Part shown: positions 24,755 to 32,770 of the stretch, piece by piece
How positions within the stretch are numbered: the first letter of the stretch is position 1
How the letters are laid out: each line of letters opens with the position of its first letter
Source of the DNA: Comamonadaceae bacterium
GTDB lineage: Bacteria > Pseudomonadota > Gammaproteobacteria > Burkholderiales > Burkholderiaceae_C
DNA: 33,931 bases
Direction: 5' to 3'
Assembly (NCBI GenBank): GCA_947476465.1
Contig: CANJQN010000049.1
Span: 1 to 33,931, forward strand
Notes under the pieces: generated by a model
Seen by the model: the letters and a program-made list of their open reading frames with translations, nothing else
What the model was told of the DNA's origin: nothing
The model's database searches: none
Made by a program: the position numbers and the translations under genes

Positions 24755-24782
24755 AGCTGGCGCTCAAACACAGGAGAAGCCG

Positions 24783-25211
24783 ATGGTCGATAGCACCCAC
24801 ACCATTCGCGTCGACGTGGTCAGCGCCGAGGAGTCCATCTTCTCCGGCGAGGCCCGCTTCGTGGCGCTGCCCGGAGAGGCCGGCGAGCTGGGGATCTATC
24901 CCCGCCACACGCCGCTGATCACGCGCATCCGTCCTGGTACGGTGCGCATCGAGAAGGCCGACGGCACCGAGGAGTTCGTCTTCGTGGCCGGTGGCGTGCT
25001 CGAAGTCCAGCCCAATACCGTCACCGTGCTGTCCGACACGGCCATTCGCGGCAAGGACCTCGACGAGGAAAAGGCCAACGAGGCGCGTCAAGCCGCGCAA
25101 GAGGCCCTGAAGAACGCCAAGAGCGACATCGACCTGGCCAAGGCCCAGTCGGAGCTCGCTGTCATGGCCGCCCAGATCGCCGCGCTGCGCAAGTACCGCC
25201 AGAAGCGCTGA
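24783..25211 (+). CDS. atpC: ATP synthase F1 subunit epsilon
   Basis: A 142-residue epsilon subunit: N-terminal beta-sandwich (IRVDVVSAEESIFSGEARFVALPG, GELGIYPRHTPLIT, FVAGGVLEVQPNTVTVLSD) and a C-terminal two-helix part from residue 90 that can inhibit ATP hydrolysis. It is the last atp gene; AGGAG at 24772–24776 is 6 bases before the ATG and a terminator follows 38 bases after the stop. Confidence 0.97.
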   Translation: MVDSTHTIRVDVVSAEESIFSGEARFVALPGEAGELGIYPRHTPLITRIRPGTVRIEKADGTEEFVFVAGGVLEVQPNTVTVLSDTAIRGKDLDEEKANEARQAAQEALKNAKSDIDLAKAQSELAVMAAQIAALRKYRQKR

Positions 25212-25249
25212 TCCGGCACCCGAACAACAAGCGCTAAAAACCGCGCCCT

Positions 25250-25276
25250 GGCCCCGCTCTCGAGCGGGGCCTTTTT
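25250..25276 (+). terminator. Rho-independent terminator of the atp operon
   Basis: GGCCCCGCTC (25250–25259) pairs with GAGCGGGGCC (25262–25271), followed directly by five T. A second weaker GGCGCC…GGCGCC stem lies at 25282–25299. Together they end the ATP synthase transcript. Confidence 0.9.
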
Positions 25277-25412
25277 ACTTGGGCGCCGCGACAGGCGCCG
25301 TCAAACGACAGCCGCAAGACAGGCCTTGGGGCAATGGCGATGGGAACATCCGCGTCCCATCCACCCGCACCACGGCTGAAACCTGCGCCGTGGCACGCAC
25401 CCCTGCCCCGCC

Positions 25413-27068
25413 ATGGTCATTTCAATCCATCCCGCCTCGTCGACGCCGCTTTCGGACATCGCGCTGGCGCTTGACTTGCAACAGGCCGGCGCCGGACAGG
25501 AGTTGCGCTCCAGGGATGGCGAACGCCTGATCGTCAAGGACGGACCGACCGGCCGCAACCGGTGTGGCGGCCGCGACCTTCATCGAAGTCAAGCGGTGCG
25601 GATCATCTCGACGGCGCTGACGGCCCAACTCATTTTTGCGGGCATGGACAGGAAGGACGCCGAGCCTGCCACGATGACACTTGTGCACCTGGTCCGTCCG
25701 TTGCCGTCAGGCAGCGCACCGACCGTTCCCTTGAAGGTTCGGCATGTCATTGCGCTGAAGGCCCATGCTGAAGGCGCCGCGCTTCACAGCCCCTCGGCGA
25801 AGGCGTATTGCGACGCACTCCAGGCCGCGCCGGACAGCAAGGCCGGGGCCAAGCCGCAGACCGGTGCGCGATTGGACATTCCACGTCCCATCAACCACAA
25901 CAGGATCATCGAACTCATCGAACCCGCCGACTTCGAGTCAGGACTGACGGTGACCATCGAGCGACTTGTCGTTGCTCCCTGGCGCGCCGTGGACAAGGAC
26001 GCCAAGGGGGGGGATGCCAGGGCCAAGCGTGCTGCCTTCCTGCCGCCGAAGTCCGCTGCATCGTCGGCACATTGGGCGATCATGAACGCGCAGTCGAGTG
26101 ACGCCCGGCGCGCGCGCATCGACGAGGCCATTGACGCCGCGCGTGAGTGTGTCGCAGGGGGTCGCGCCGCTCAGGCGCGCGCGAGCCTGTTCGCGGCGCT
26201 CAAGGCCTGTGCTGCGCAGTTGACGCCCCCCGGTACGCTGGCGGCCCCCGATTCCGATGTGTCGCTGTGGATCCGGCTAGCCGAAGGTTTGTGCCTCGAG
26301 GACGACGAGGGAAGCCATCTTTGCACCGTGGCCCAACTGCGCTCGCTGTCCTTGTCGGCCCGAAGCTCGGTCCTGCTGGCGCTCGCGCTGGGGGCCAGAC
26401 GTGCGGAGTCGAACTCCCCCGACCGGGCCACGCGGGCCTACCTGATGTTGTCATGCCTGCTGGAGGCCGTCACCGACGAAGACTTGATCCCGCCCGCGCT
26501 GCGGTCGGCCGAGCTTCGCTTCCAGCAGGCCGCCGCAGCCGAATTTGAACTCGGTTCGCTGCGATGGGCGACCCTGCGCGCGGATGAGCGACAAGCGGTG
26601 CTGGTCAGGCTCGCGCGCCACCACGCCACGTGTTTGGCCTACCGGATGCCCGAACTCAAGTTCGGCAACCACCACGGCCGCCCGGTCATGCTGGCGTTGG
26701 CTGAGGCGCGCCTGCCGATCGACACCGGGGATGCGCAACGCTGGAGCAGCTTCGAGAAAATGGCGCAGCGCCTGGGGCAAGACCTGCTGCCCTTCTGGCA
26801 GTTCGACCTGGCGCGCCGGTTCGAAAGCGGCACCGTCGCCGCCGAAGACGTGGAAATGGCGCGTTTGATGTGCGTCGGCAACCTGCCCCCGTTGTCCAAG
26901 GAGCACCTGGCCCGCCACGTCAGCGAGCCCCTCGCGCACCTTATGGACGCGATGGCGCCGACCGCCCGGCAGATCTCGCTTCACGCGCCCTGTTGGCTGC
27001 AAGCGCCGCGCCCGCATCTGACCGTGCTCCCCAAAGGGGGCTTCAAGCTGCCAGACGCCAAAGCCTGA
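25413..27068 (+). CDS. Hypothetical 551-residue protein, family not recognised
   Basis: A long open frame with codon use like its neighbours (G/C-ending codons) and no competing gene in other frames. The predicted protein is soluble, with no signal peptide or membrane segment. Residues about 235–300 and 340–420 look helical and repeat-like (Ala-, Arg-rich: ARRARIDEAIDAARECVAGG, LVRLARHHATCLAYRMPEL), and the C-terminal 60 residues are Pro-rich. No catalytic motif was seen. No ribosome site precedes ATG 25413; the N-terminal 75 residues look less protein-like, and the next in-frame ATG is near 25644. It stands alone between the atp terminator and a decayed gene. Confidence 0.55.
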   Translation: MVISIHPASSTPLSDIALALDLQQAGAGQELRSRDGERLIVKDGPTGRNRCGGRDLHRSQAVRIISTALTAQLIFAGMDRKDAEPATMTLVHLVRPLPSGSAPTVPLKVRHVIALKAHAEGAALHSPSAKAYCDALQAAPDSKAGAKPQTGARLDIPRPINHNRIIELIEPADFESGLTVTIERLVVAPWRAVDKDAKGGDARAKRAAFLPPKSAASSAHWAIMNAQSSDARRARIDEAIDAARECVAGGRAAQARASLFAALKACAAQLTPPGTLAAPDSDVSLWIRLAEGLCLEDDEGSHLCTVAQLRSLSLSARSSVLLALALGARRAESNSPDRATRAYLMLSCLLEAVTDEDLIPPALRSAELRFQQAAAAEFELGSLRWATLRADERQAVLVRLARHHATCLAYRMPELKFGNHHGRPVMLALAEARLPIDTGDAQRWSSFEKMAQRLGQDLLPFWQFDLARRFESGTVAAEDVEMARLMCVGNLPPLSKEHLARHVSEPLAHLMDAMAPTARQISLHAPCWLQAPRPHLTVLPKGGFKLPDAKA

Positions 27069-27097
27069 GCGCGGCCGATGCGCCCACGCTGAATTTG

Positions 27098-27110
27098 CAA
27101 CAAATTGTTG
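27098..27110. promoter_or_regulatory. Operator-like palindrome
   Basis: CAACAA and TTGTTG arms around one central A, 92 bases before the next reading frame. Flanks are AT-rich in an otherwise GC-rich region. It could bind a dimeric regulator, but no protein is assigned. Confidence 0.25.
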
Positions 27111-27201
27111 TGAAACGGTTCGCGCGCGCGGTAAAACGGACTTCACACCTATCGCTTATTGCGAACCGGTCTGAGTTCACACGGAGGGTCCCTCCCCGAC
27201 C

Positions 27202-27657
27202 GTGACCCCCCATGTCTTGTCCATCGTCGTGGCCAATATGGGAGTGGCCGCGACAATGGCACTGCTGTCGATCGGCTTGTACCGATTCCAGCAACGCAAG
27301 CTACCCAAATGGGTCTTCCCCGTGCCGGTGGTGGTCATCGGCGTCGGATTCTTGTTCCTGTTGTCCAGGAGCGCACACGGGAGCTGGCCCTGGCCCGCGA
27401 CCGTGCGCAAGGTGCGGACCGTGCAAGACCGCCAAGGCGGTTGTCGCTGCGGCATTGCCGCGGCAGCGGGAGCCTGCCGCGGCCCGCAGGCGAGCCTGCT
27501 GGCGGCAGACGATGCCAGCGCCCTGGCGCTGTGGCAGGCCTACACACCCTTGTTTGTTGTTCTGCTCGGGGAGCGGGCCGAAGCGCTCGGGCAGGCCGTC
27601 GAGCGCTTCGAGTTTTCGCAGGCCTTGGAGATCCTGCGCCAGCACGAGGCGGCCTGA
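27202..27657 (+). pseudogene. Probable remnant of a hybrid sensor histidine kinase
   Basis: The open frame (GTG start, 151 codons) begins with two membrane helices at residues 8–26 and 39–56. Between 27,363 and about 27,425 another frame encodes QERTRELALARDRAQGADRA, typical of the coiled linker before the HisKA domain of hybrid kinases. The first frame resumes at residue 98 with SLLAADDASALALWQ…ALGQAVERFEFSQALEIL, which resembles the short C-terminal tail found after receiver domains of such kinases. The catalytic and receiver domains are missing, so an internal deletion with frameshift is likely. A GGAGG/CCTCC hairpin (27183–27195) covers the only ribosome-like site. An intact small membrane protein is the alternative. 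Confidence 0.45.
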
Positions 27658-27661
27658 GCCG

Positions 27662-28615
27662 TCACTCGGTCAGGGTCAGCGGCTTGTCGTCAGCCGGTGC
27701 GACGCGGGTTGAACCGAGATACTCCTTGAATGAGCGCGCCGCCGGCGAGTGGGACAGGTTGCGCAGGGTGACGATACCGACCTCGCGGATCGGTGCCGGG
27801 CGCAGCTTGACGATCTGCAGCCGGGACAGGTCGATGTCCACCACCGCCGTGCGCGGCAAGATGGTGATGCCAAATCCGTTTTCCACCAGGGCTAGCAAGG
27901 TCTGCGGCCGCTGGCACTCCTGGCGCACATGGAGCGCGCAGTTGGCCTCGCTAAAGATCCGCTCCACCAGCTCGCGTGTCTGCGCCCCTTGCGGGCTCAG
28001 CACCAATTGCTCGCTCGCGACATCCTCGGGTGGCACCACCGTTCGCCCGCCGAACATCGTTGAGCCCGCCGGAATCAGCACCACGAGCTCGTCGTGGAAC
28101 AGGGGCAGGAAGTCGAAATCGTCCATGTCCGCGGTACGCGCCAGCACGGCCAGGTCGGCCTCGCCCTGTCGCAGCACGTTCAGCGCGATGGGCGAATCGA
28201 AGTCGAGCAAGCGCACCTTCACGCTCGGGTGAAGCTGCGCATAACGGCGCATCAGCCTTGGAAGCAGCATGTAGGCAAAGGTGGGCATGGCCACCACGGT
28301 GACCGTGCCGCGCTGCAACTGCGCCTCCTCACGAAGCGCGGTCGCCGTTTCGAGCAAATCCGTGCTTGCTCGCCGAGCGACGCTCACCAAGGTGAGGCCT
28401 TGGCGCGTCAGGGCCACATTGCGCGTGGTGCGATGGAACAGCGGCACACCCAGCGCACCCTCGAGCCGCTGGATCTGCACGCTGACCGCCGACTGTGAGA
28501 TGTGCATGCGCGCGGCGGCTGCGCGAAAGCTCTTTTCCTCGGCCACGACCTGGAAGGTCATCAACTGGTTGAGGTTCACACGGCTGAGGAGTTGGTACCA
28601 GTCGCGCTGCGTCAT
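27662..28615 (-). CDS. LysR-family transcriptional regulator
   Basis: A 317-residue LysR regulator. The winged helix-turn-helix occupies residues about 13–72 (LNQLMTFQVVAEEKSFRAAA, SQSAVSVQIQRLEGALGVPLFHRTTRNVALT), followed by a linker helix and a substrate-binding-type effector domain with VTVVAMPTFAYMLLPRLM and LVENGFGITILPRTAV. ATG 28615 has AGGA 6 bases before it; the frame continues upstream without family similarity. It is divergent from the lyase–Bug–CaiB genes with 125 bases between, the normal place for a LysR protein controlling its neighbours; the inducer would be the substrate or its CoA ester. No clear T-N11-A box was found. Confidence 0.93.
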   Translation of the reverse strand: MTQRDWYQLLSRVNLNQLMTFQVVAEEKSFRAAAARMHISQSAVSVQIQRLEGALGVPLFHRTTRNVALTRQGLTLVSVARRASTDLLETATALREEAQLQRGTVTVVAMPTFAYMLLPRLMRRYAQLHPSVKVRLLDFDSPIALNVLRQGEADLAVLARTADMDDFDFLPLFHDELVVLIPAGSTMFGGRTVVPPEDVASEQLVLSPQGAQTRELVERIFSEANCALHVRQECQRPQTLLALVENGFGITILPRTAVVDIDLSRLQIVKLRPAPIREVGIVTLRNLSHSPAARSFKEYLGSTRVAPADDKPLTLTE

Positions 28616-28653
28616 TGATCGTCCTGCATTATGAATACTTCGCCATTGAGCGA

Positions 28654-28682
28654 TTGTGTACCGCGGCGCGACGCCATAGCAT
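28654..28682 (+). promoter_or_regulatory. Possible promoter of the lyase–Bug–CaiB genes
   Basis: TTGTGT (28654–28659), 17 bases, TAGCAT (28677–28682). The match is weak, as expected for an activator-dependent promoter. It would leave about 50 bases of leader. Confidence 0.25.
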
Positions 28683-28740
28683 GTCTGGTTAACGAGCCGC
28701 CGGGTTCCGCGGCAAGACAAGCAGCAGGAGACAAATTCGC

Positions 28741-30387
28741 ATGGCCCTTATCTCAGGCAACGCCTTGTTCGGCCGCGCCCTCGCGCGCCAGGGCGTCGAC
28801 ACGATGTTCTACATCATGGGCGGGCCGATCAACGACGCGTTGCTGGCTGCCATGGGGCAGGGCGTGCGCGGCATCGATGTGCGCCATGAGCAGGCCGCGG
28901 CCATGATGGCCCACGCCTACGCCCGTGTGCGCTCGCGCCCCGGCGTCTGCCTGGGCGCTTCGGGCCCGGGAACAATCAATCTGACGACCGGCCTGGCCAA
29001 CGCCCTGATCGATTGCGCACCCGTGGTGGCCTTCGGCGGCGCCAGCCCCTTGTCCACTTTCCAGACCGGCGCGTTCCAGGAGATCGACCAGCTCGCGCTC
29101 ATGAAGCCGGTGACCAAATACGCCGATCGTGTGCACGAGACCCGGCGAATTCCAGAGTACGTGGACATGGCGTTCCGTCAGGCCACCTCCGGCAAGCCCG
29201 GCCCGGTGTTCCTGGACCTGCCTGGCGATCTGCTCTATCAGCAGGTCGACGAGGACAAGGTCTACTGGCCGCCGGCGGCCGCCGATCGCATCCCGGCACG
29301 GCCGGCCGCATCGGCCGAGCTGGTCGGCCGGCTGGTCGATCGGCTGAGCCAGGCACGCCGCCCCATCATCCTGTCGGGCAGCGGGGTGTTGTGGTCCGAG
29401 GCGTCGCAGGCTTTGCACGCCTTCGTCGACGCGACCGGCATTCCGTTCTACACCACACCCCAGGGACGCGGCGTCATCCCCGAGGACCATCCCCACTTCT
29501 ATGCCCAGGCGCGCTCGACCGCCTTCAAGGACGCGGACTTCGTGCTGGTTGTGGGCACGCGTTTGAACTTTGTCTTTTCGCACGGCAAGCCGCCGCGCTT
29601 TTCGAGCGACGCGGTGTTCGCGCGGATCGACATCGACCCGGTCGAAGCCTGCAGCCAGCGCGTTGACATCGGCGTGACCGGAGACGCCCGGGCTGTGCTC
29701 GAGCAGTTGGGGCAGGCCGTGCGGGGCCGGATCACGCCGCAATCGTTCGCCCCGTGGCGCCAGACCCTGAGCACCATCGAGACCCAGCGCGGTCCGGCCG
29801 CCGAGGCCAAGCTGTCGACCGACCAGGTGCCGATTCACCCTTTGCGACTTTGCAAGGAAGTGCGGGACTTCATCGACCGCGACACCATCTTGTGCGTCGA
29901 CGGCCAGGAGATCCTCAATTACGCGCGCCAATCGATCCCCAGCTTCCGGCCCGGTCACCGGCTCAACTCAGGCCCCTTCGGAACCATGGGCGTCGGCCTG
30001 CCCTTCGGCGTGGGCGCCAAGGCCGCGCGGCCCGAGAGCAAGGTCGTGGTGCTGCATGGCGACGGCTCGTTCGGCCTCAATGCCATGGAGCTCGACACCG
30101 CCGTGCGCCACAAGCTGCCGGTGCTGGTCGTGATCAGCCTCAATGGCGGCTGGACGGCCGACCCCGACCAGACCAAGCCGGGGCGCAACCTGGGTTACAC
30201 CCGCTTTGACCTGATGGCGCAGGCTCTGGGCTGCCACGGCGAGTACGTCGAGCAGCCCGAGGACATCCGTGCGGCGCTGGAGCGCGCGGCCGCCGCCGTG
30301 GCGAAAGGCCAGACCGCTGTGGTGAACGTGGTCACTGACTGGCGTGCCCGGGCCACCACCGCCAGCTTCACGAGCTTCTCGACCTGA
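28741..30387 (+). CDS. ThDP-dependent 2-hydroxyacyl-CoA lyase / oxalyl-CoA decarboxylase family enzyme
   Basis: A 548-residue three-domain ThDP enzyme. The PYR domain has the cofactor-activating Glu50 in VRHEQAAAMMAHAYAR and SGPGTINLTTGLANA; the middle domain has RRPIILSGSGVLW; the PP domain has the metal site GDGSFG (440–445, Asp441) with Asn468 and Gly470 at the spacing of oxalyl-CoA decarboxylase. The active-site loop is GAFQEIDQ (110–117): Phe112-Gln113, as I recall for 2-hydroxyacyl-CoA lyases, whereas oxalyl-CoA decarboxylase has Tyr-Glu. It would cleave a 2-hydroxyacyl-CoA to an aldehyde or ketone plus formyl-CoA. Acetolactate synthase is unlikely: no regulatory subunit and a CoA-transferase downstream. 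AGGAG at 28726–28730 is 10 bases from ATG. Confidence 0.8.
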   Translation: MALISGNALFGRALARQGVDTMFYIMGGPINDALLAAMGQGVRGIDVRHEQAAAMMAHAYARVRSRPGVCLGASGPGTINLTTGLANALIDCAPVVAFGGASPLSTFQTGAFQEIDQLALMKPVTKYADRVHETRRIPEYVDMAFRQATSGKPGPVFLDLPGDLLYQQVDEDKVYWPPAAADRIPARPAASAELVGRLVDRLSQARRPIILSGSGVLWSEASQALHAFVDATGIPFYTTPQGRGVIPEDHPHFYAQARSTAFKDADFVLVVGTRLNFVFSHGKPPRFSSDAVFARIDIDPVEACSQRVDIGVTGDARAVLEQLGQAVRGRITPQSFAPWRQTLSTIETQRGPAAEAKLSTDQVPIHPLRLCKEVRDFIDRDTILCVDGQEILNYARQSIPSFRPGHRLNSGPFGTMGVGLPFGVGAKAARPESKVVVLHGDGSFGLNAMELDTAVRHKLPVLVVISLNGGWTADPDQTKPGRNLGYTRFDLMAQALGCHGEYVEQPEDIRAALERAAAAVAKGQTAVVNVVTDWRARATTASFTSFST

Positions 30388-30470
30388 AGGCGTACCGAAG
30401 CGCCACCGCCTTGACCCCTGATCCCCGACCGCCTTGCGGCACCCCACAACACTCAACCTGAGACCGACCC

Positions 30471-31436
30471 ATGAAGCTCCTTTTGTCCATGATGGTGCTG
30501 TTCGCGAACGCCCTGTCACCTCAGGCCGCCCACGCGCAGTCAGCCTGGCCCAGCGGACCGGTAACCCTGGTGGTGCCCTTCGCCCCCGGTGGCAGCACCG
30601 ACATCGCCGCGCGCTTGCTGGCGCAGCACTTGTCCACCCGCATTGGGCAACCCGTGCTCACCGTCAACCGCGCGGGCGGCACCGGCGTCATTGGCGCCGG
30701 CCTGGTGGCCGCGGCCAAACCGGACGGCCTGACCTTTCTTTTCGGTTCGGGCTCGCTCGCGGCCGGGCCGAGCCTGATGAAGTCGGTTCCGTATGACACG
30801 GCCAGTGACTTCGTTCCCGTGTCGCAACTGACCGCGATCTCGAGCATCCTGGTGGTGCACCCCTCGGTGCCGGCCAAGAACGTTCGCGAGTTCACCGACT
30901 ACGTCAAGGCCAACCCCGGCAAGGTCAATTACGGCTCCGCCGGGATTGGGTCACTCCAGCACGTCGCCGGCGCCCTGTTTGAAAAGCAGATCGGCGGCCA
31001 GATGACGCACATCGCCTACAAGGGCGGCGCCCCGGCCAATGCCGATCTGGTGGCGGGGCGCGTACAGGCAGTGTTCGGGCCCATCGTCGAGTTGCTCCCC
31101 TTCGTCAAGGCCGGCTTGATCCGCGTGCTGGGCGTGACGTCCAACAAGGTTTCGCCCGTGTTCCCCGATGCGCCGCCGATCTCGGCCGACGTTCCCGGGT
31201 ACGAGATCGGTACCTGGCACGGCATGTTCGCCCCCAAGGGCACGCCGCCCGCCATCGTCGCCGGCATGAACAGGGCCGTGGTCTCGGCCCTGGCCGATCC
31301 GGCCGTGCGCACCCGCCTGCTCGAACTCGGCCTGGAACCGGTGGGCAGCTCGCCGGCGGAGTTCACCGGCTATTTCCTGTCGGAGATCAAGCGCTGGAAA
31401 GAGCTGGTTCAGATCTCCGGCGCGACCCCTGAATAA
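30471..31436 (+). CDS. Bug-family tripartite tricarboxylate transporter receptor (TctC-like)
   Basis: A 321-residue periplasmic solute-binding protein. Signal peptide residues 1–22 (MKLLLSMMVLFANALSPQAAHA), then WPSGPVTLVVPFAPGGSTDIAARLL, NRAGGTGVIGAGLVAAAKPDG, VNYGSAGIGSLQHVAGALF and HIAYKGGAPANADLVAGRV. Bug receptors bind carboxylates and deliver them to TctAB-type permeases or to sensors. No tctA or tctB is in the window, so this is an orphan receptor, common in Burkholderiales. Position suggests that its ligand is the acid processed by the neighbouring lyase and CoA-transferase. No clear ribosome site; 83 bases separate it from the lyase. Confidence 0.93.
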   Translation: MKLLLSMMVLFANALSPQAAHAQSAWPSGPVTLVVPFAPGGSTDIAARLLAQHLSTRIGQPVLTVNRAGGTGVIGAGLVAAAKPDGLTFLFGSGSLAAGPSLMKSVPYDTASDFVPVSQLTAISSILVVHPSVPAKNVREFTDYVKANPGKVNYGSAGIGSLQHVAGALFEKQIGGQMTHIAYKGGAPANADLVAGRVQAVFGPIVELLPFVKAGLIRVLGVTSNKVSPVFPDAPPISADVPGYEIGTWHGMFAPKGTPPAIVAGMNRAVVSALADPAVRTRLLELGLEPVGSSPAEFTGYFLSEIKRWKELVQISGATPE

Positions 31437-31458
31437 CCGCGACGGAAGGTACGACGCC

Positions 31459-32685
31459 ATGTCGGACGACAACACCCAAAAGCCCGCTCTCCACGGCATC
31501 CGCGTGGTCGACCTGACCCAGTTCGAATCGGGCACCTCCTGCACGCAGTTGCTCGCCTGGTTTGGCGCTGAAGTCATCAAGGTCGAGCCGCCGATCAAGG
31601 GAGAACAGGGCCGCTACTCCAGCACCGAGGGCGGCAACGACTCCTACTACTTCCTGCAGCTCAATGCCAACAAGAAGAGCGTCACCTGTGACCTCAAGAA
31701 CCCGCAAGGCAAGGCATTGCTGGCGCGGCTGATCGCCCAGGCGGATGTGTTCGTCGAGAACTTCGCACCCGGCGTGATCGAGCGGCTCGGCTTTGGCTAC
31801 GAGGCCGTGCGCGAGATGAACCCGCGCCTGGTTTACGCCAGCATCAAGGGTTTCGCGCCCGATGGCCCGTACGCCAACTTTCTGTCGTTCGACCCGATCG
31901 CGCAGGCCGCTGGCGGCGCGCTGTCGATCACCGGCGAGCCCGACGGGCGGCCGCTCAAGCCTGGCGCCAACTTCGCCGATTCTGGCGCCGGCCTGCACTG
32001 CACGATCGGCATTCTGGCGGCCTTGCGGCAGCGTGAGGCCAGCGGCCGTGGGCAGAAGGTCGAAGTCTCGATGCAGGACGCGATGATCAGCTTCATGCGC
32101 ATCGCCATGGCTGCGCAGCTGATGTCCAATGCGCCGGCCAAACGAACGGCCAACCAGAGCATCTTTGCCGGCACCGCCCCCAGTGAGGTCTATCGCTGCA
32201 AGGGCGGCGGCTCCAACGACTACGTGTACATCTACACCACGCGGGCTGGCAGCAAGCACTGGCACAGCCTGTGTACGCTGATGGGACGGGATGACCTCAA
32301 GGACGATCCGCGCTACGCCACGCCGCAGTCTCGTGCACAGCATTCAGGGGAGATCGATGCGCTGGTCTCGGCATGGACCATCCAGTACGACAAACACGAG
32401 GTGATGCGCCTGCTCGGCAATGCCGGCGTCCCGGCCAGTGCCGTCTTCGACACGGCCGAGCTGTCCAGCGACCCGCACCTGAAGGCGCGCGGCACCTTCG
32501 TCACCTTTGACCATCCCACGCGTGGCGAGGTGACCATTCCCGGGCACATGATCAAGCTGTCGGACTCGCACGTGCCGATCGAATGCCCGCCCGCGCTCGG
32601 TTCGCACAACGACGCCATCTACGGCGAGCTGCTGGGCCTGGACGCCGTGCAGCTTGCGGCCTTGCGGGCGGCCAAGGCGATCTGA
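31459..32685 (+). CDS. Class III CoA-transferase (CaiB/BaiF, formyl-CoA transferase-like)
   Basis: A 408-residue CaiB/BaiF protein. The N-terminal Rossmann part has GIRVVDLTQFESGTSCTQLLAWFGAEVIKVE, then NANKKSVTCDLKNPQGKALLARLIAQADVFVENFAPGVIERLG and YASIKGFAPDGPY. The catalytic aspartate is probably Asp174 in NFADSGAGLHCTIGILAAL, matching the Asp169 region of formyl-CoA transferase. These enzymes form interlocked dimers and move CoA between carboxylic acids through an aspartyl-CoA thioester. Beside a formyl-CoA-producing lyase, formyl-CoA is a natural donor and a 2-hydroxy acid the likely acceptor; both are inference. GGAAGG lies 9 bases before the ATG, 22 bases after the Bug gene. Confidence 0.9.
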   Translation: MSDDNTQKPALHGIRVVDLTQFESGTSCTQLLAWFGAEVIKVEPPIKGEQGRYSSTEGGNDSYYFLQLNANKKSVTCDLKNPQGKALLARLIAQADVFVENFAPGVIERLGFGYEAVREMNPRLVYASIKGFAPDGPYANFLSFDPIAQAAGGALSITGEPDGRPLKPGANFADSGAGLHCTIGILAALRQREASGRGQKVEVSMQDAMISFMRIAMAAQLMSNAPAKRTANQSIFAGTAPSEVYRCKGGGSNDYVYIYTTRAGSKHWHSLCTLMGRDDLKDDPRYATPQSRAQHSGEIDALVSAWTIQYDKHEVMRLLGNAGVPASAVFDTAELSSDPHLKARGTFVTFDHPTRGEVTIPGHMIKLSDSHVPIECPPALGSHNDAIYGELLGLDAVQLAALRAAKAI

Positions 32686-32723
32686 GGCCCGTGTCCGGGC
32701 GTGGGGTAGCGCCTTGCGCAAGG

Positions 32724-32770
32724 TGATGAGCTAGACTGGGCCAGGAGCCCAGAGAGCAGCTTGCTCATCA
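32724..32770 (+). other. Two nested inverted repeats after the CoA-transferase gene
   Basis: TGATGAGC (32724–32731) pairs with GCTCATCA (32763–32770), enclosing CTGGGC (32736–32741)/GCCCAG (32747–32752). There is also a 12-base palindrome CCTTGCGCAAGG at 32712–32723. With no T-run the structure is a poor intrinsic terminator; it may slow transcription or be chance. Confidence 0.3.

Noticed and set aside
28616..28740. LysR T-N11-A operator
   Set aside because: No convincing dyad with this spacing was found by eye, although the divergent layout predicts one.
28741..30387. Acetolactate synthase large subunit (ilvB/ilvI)
   Set aside because: No small regulatory subunit or ilvC follows, and the GAFQEIDQ loop, metal-site spacing and CaiB neighbour fit the CoA-lyase branch better.
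32686..32770. Intrinsic terminator after the CoA-transferase gene
   Set aside because: The inverted repeats are real but no T-run follows, so termination is not supported.
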